Part shown: in pieces, positions 63,823 through 64,000 of the stretch
How positions within the stretch are numbered: the stretch's first letter is position 1
Layout: each line of letters opens with the position of its first letter
Position numbers and translations under genes: made by a program
The notes under the pieces: model-generated
What the model was told of the DNA's origin: nothing
What the model saw: the letters and a program-made list of their open reading frames with translations, nothing else
Databases searched by the model: none
NCBI GenBank assembly: GCA_903837605.1
Contig: CAILVF010000041.1
Span: 75,524-139,523, forward strand
Length of the DNA stretch: 64,000 bases
From: an uncultured Bacteroidales bacterium
Lineage (GTDB): Bacteria > Bacteroidota > Bacteroidia > Bacteroidales > FEN-979
Direction of reading: 5' to 3'

Positions 63823-64000
63823 TTATTTCCCTACCTCAACCCAGCAGCCGGGAACACGGGCGTTAATAATGTCATAATACATGGCTTCGCATTGGACTGG
63901 CGGCTGGTAGAACCTTCCAAGGTAGGTAGCCATAAGCAGGACCTTAAAGGTTTTAGTCTCACCGGCACCCAGGTCGAAATACGTAAGCACCCTGTCGTCG
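63823..64000 (-). CDS. 3' end of bacterial alpha-2-macroglobulin (partial)
   Basis: The minus-strand open frame from the right edge ends at TAA (63825-63823). Its C-terminus (FKVLLMATYLGRFYQPP, then VQCEAMYYDIINARVPGCWV) matches the conserved end of bacterial alpha-2-macroglobulins (YfhM type), which are large periplasmic lipoproteins that trap proteases. Upstream of pbpC, as expected for this widely conserved pair. Only about 58 residues are in the window. Confidence 0.85.
   Translation of the reverse strand, partial: DDRVLTYFDLGAGETKTFKVLLMATYLGRFYQPPVQCEAMYYDIINARVPGCWVEVGK

Overview
The window looks like chromosomal DNA from a member of the Bacteroidota, probably an uncultured, environmental, Bacteroidales-like anaerobe. 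The signs are a PorP/SprF-family protein next to a gliding-motility-type (CHU_C) cargo protein, several proteins with type IX secretion (T9SS) C-terminal sorting domains, regulator-propeller LytS/LytTR signalling, and promoters that match the Bacteroidota -33 TTG / -7 TAnnTTTG pattern. Genes are densely packed in short operons on both strands. I see no rRNA, tRNA, CRISPR array, transposase or phage genes.

Layout. 1-9.9 kb: a leftward T9SS-linked surface locus with a small lipoprotein, a small basic protein, a 1520-aa CHU_C-type surface protein, PorP/SprF, a TPR-propeller-OmpA protein and a secreted protein. 10-13.8 kb: a LytTR response regulator and its giant propeller sensor kinase. 13.9-20.2 kb: an orphan TPR histidine kinase, a YiiX-like cysteine hydrolase, pirin, OsmC, dienelactone hydrolase and an HsmA-like membrane protein. 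20.2-27.4 kb: an operon of a gingipain-like C25 peptidase, a GH29 alpha-L-fucosidase and a GH31 glycosidase, suited to stripping and cutting glycoproteins. 27.6-30.7 kb: small envelope proteins. 30.8-35.4 kb: a tripartite drug efflux operon (HlyD, DHA2-type MFS, TolC) divergent from a MarR regulator, with a palindrome between them. 35.3-38.8 kb: a BNR/discoidin T9SS protein interrupted by a frameshift in a C9 tract.

38.9-40.5 kb: an arsC-acr3 arsenic resistance pair behind a perfect 20-bp palindrome. 40.6-43.3 kb: a secreted protein, glucose-6-phosphate isomerase and archaemetzincin. 43.3-48.4 kb, the most unusual locus: a sigma-54 response regulator, a histidine kinase whose extracytoplasmic sensor carries c-type heme motifs, and a membrane protein that fuses a PstS-like binding domain to a cytoplasmic GcvH-like domain lacking the normal lipoyl-lysine position. 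This fusion gene has a sigma-54-like promoter and upstream inverted repeats placed like enhancer sites. 48.5-64 kb: a C45-family hydrolase, a tricorn-like protease, a PepSY-like protein, a T9SS protein with a heme-like CX4CH motif, an ornithine cyclodeaminase family enzyme, an esterase, a C39-like peptidase divergent from a flavodoxin/ferredoxin membrane protein, a FISUMP lipoprotein-like protein, a methyltransferase, and penicillin-binding protein 1C beside the end of an alpha-2-macroglobulin gene.

Functions are assigned by recognising motifs in the translations. No database search was run, so family names are stronger than substrate claims.
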